The notes under the pieces were generated by a model. It saw only the letters and a list, made by a program, of their open reading frames with translations, made no database searches and had not been told where the DNA came from. This document shows positions 32,951-33,522 of a DNA stretch of 33,522 bases, one piece after another. The stretch lies in assembly GCF_003857015.1 (NCBI RefSeq), contig NZ_QGGF01000548.1:1-33522 (forward strand). Direction: 5' to 3'. The stretch comes from Micromonospora globispora (GTDB taxonomy: Bacteria; Actinomycetota; Actinomycetes; Mycobacteriales; Micromonosporaceae). The first letter of the stretch is position 1, and each line of letters opens with the position of its first letter. Both the position numbers and the translations under genes were made by a program.

Positions 32951-33183
32951 TCCTCCCACGTGCCCGGGACCGCCGGTCGCCCGGCGTGCTTCTTGTGGAC
33001 CGCCTGCCGGCTGACCTCGAGCGCATCGGCGATCTCCTGCCAGGACCAGCCCTGTCGACGGGCGTTTTCCACCTGGATCACCTCGAGCCGTTCGAGGAGC
33101 CGGCGCAGGGCGCGTACCGCCCGGAGCCCGACCTTCGGGTCGGTGCTGCCGGCGGCGGCCGCGAGTTCCGTAGCCTGACTCAT
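32947..33183 (-). CDS. Small helix-turn-helix DNA-binding protein
   Basis: 78 residues with a coiled N-terminal helix (GLRAVRALRRLLERLEVIQVENARR) and a C-terminal helix-turn-helix WSWQEIADALEVSRQAVHKKHAG. The ATG at 33181-33183 lies about seven bases after a -10-like box, so the mRNA is probably leaderless. Its overlap with the Clp-N gene and the palindromes upstream suggest an autoregulated pair. Confidence 0.9.
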   Translation of the reverse strand: MSQATELAAAAGSTDPKVGLRAVRALRRLLERLEVIQVENARRQGWSWQEIADALEVSRQAVHKKHAGRPAVPGTWEE

Positions 33184-33186
33184 GCC

Positions 33187-33202
33187 GTCAACCTACGTTG
33201 AC
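33187..33202. promoter_or_regulatory. Operator palindrome 1 over the HTH gene -10 box
   Basis: GTCAAC-CTAC-GTTGAC, perfect 6-bp arms. The minus-strand -10 TAGGTT (33190-33195) is inside it, so binding would block transcription. Confidence 0.7.
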
Positions 33203-33213
33203 AGCGCCGCAGA

Positions 33214-33231
33214 TGTCAACCCTGGTTGACA
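33214..33231. promoter_or_regulatory. Operator palindrome 2 containing the HTH gene -35 box
   Basis: TGTCAACCCTGGTTGACA, perfect 7-bp arms. Its minus-strand TTGACA (33214-33219) is 18 bases from TAGGTT, a good sigma-70 promoter. The same half-site as palindrome 1; centres are 28 bases apart. Confidence 0.75.
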
Positions 33232-33254
33232 CACCTCGGCGGCGCCCCCGGTGC

Positions 33255-33266
33255 TAGCGTCGGCTG
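33255..33266 (+). promoter_or_regulatory. -10-like box for a leaderless phosphatase gene
   Basis: TAGCGT (33255-33260) ends seven bases before the GTG, spacing typical of leaderless actinobacterial starts. No good -35 lies at 17 bases. Confidence 0.4.
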
Positions 33267-33522
33267 GTGAGTCGCCGCCGCTCGCCCGAGCAGCCCACCG
33301 TGGCGACCCGGCGCCACGTCGTCGGCCGGATCGTCCTGGAGATCGCCGCCGGCAGCGTGGTCGGCAACCGCTACCGGGCCAACTTCGACGTGCACCACGT
33401 CGACCCGGAGCTGCCGTTCGCGGCCGTGGCCGACGGCATGGGTGACGGCGAAGGCAGCGCGCTCGCCGGCGGCACCACGATCGGCACCCTGGTCGACGCC
33501 GCCCGGGCCGCCGGCACGGGTG
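33267..33522 (+). CDS. PP2C-type protein phosphatase (N-terminal part)
   Basis: The 85 visible residues begin VSRRRSPEQP and reach NRYRANFDVHHVD, then AAVADGMGDGEGSALAGG, where the DGMG motif supplies a metal-binding Asp of PP2C serine/threonine phosphatases. The rest lies beyond the window. Divergent from the HTH/Clp-N pair and possibly under the same operators. Confidence 0.8.
   Translation, partial: MSRRRSPEQPTVATRRHVVGRIVLEIAAGSVVGNRYRANFDVHHVDPELPFAAVADGMGDGEGSALAGGTTIGTLVDAARAAGTG

Overview
The window is high-GC DNA with actinobacterial codon use, GTG/TTG starts, ATGA/GTGA gene overlaps and several probable leaderless promoters. Gene content (Spo0M-like protein, HelR/HelD, Tat-lipoprotein sugar-binding protein, F420-type LLM oxidoreductase, Clp-N protein) fits a filamentous actinomycete. 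Micromonosporaceae (Micromonospora-like) is the best guess, inferred from gene style and not from a search.

Layout. 1-3035: an OmpR-type two-component pair (kinase cut by the window edge) divergent from a secreted LolA-like protein. 3150-5552: a HelR/HelD RNA-polymerase-recycling ATPase with an inverted repeat in its leader, followed by a 16-bp terminator hairpin. 5627-7722: small hypothetical genes and a Spo0M-like protein. 7823-17783: a galactoside-use locus. A DeoR-type regulator and a GH42 beta-galactosidase lie on the minus strand. Divergent from them are an ABC importer (Tat-lipoprotein binding protein plus two permeases) and a GH36 alpha-galactosidase in a tightly overlapping operon. 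The importer would bring in galactosides, the two glycosidases would cleave them in the cytoplasm, and the DeoR protein may sense a sugar phosphate. A TnpB gene with intact nuclease residues sits exactly between GH42 and deoR, overlapping both by four bases.

17784-19319 is a lower-GC accessory stretch: a gene remnant, an SRPBCC protein and a nucleotidyltransferase. 19320-23308 is the most unusual part, a minus-strand tRNA array with at least seven intact tRNA genes. Many neighbours are separated by one base between the encoded CCA and the next 5' end. Two mobile elements have landed inside tRNA genes of the array. An IS110/IS1111-type element splits tRNA-Pro(GGG) in its anticodon stem with a 3-bp TGA overlap; its transposase carries an in-frame amber codon. 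An IS200/IS605-type TnpB element splits a tRNA-Tyr(GTA)-like gene. Other array members are decayed.

23662-25612: an LLM oxidoreductase, an alpha/beta hydrolase and a 39-residue membrane peptide in one operon. 25651-26409: a SAM methyltransferase behind a 33-bp operator-like palindrome. 26600-32130: a minus-strand envelope/lipid gene run (lipid kinase, YihY/BrkB membrane protein, double-PAP2 phosphatase, EEP hydrolase, and an unrecognised Trp/Arg repeat membrane protein). 32366-33522: an HTH/Clp-N gene pair divergent from a PP2C-type phosphatase (cut by the window end), with two palindromic operators between them.
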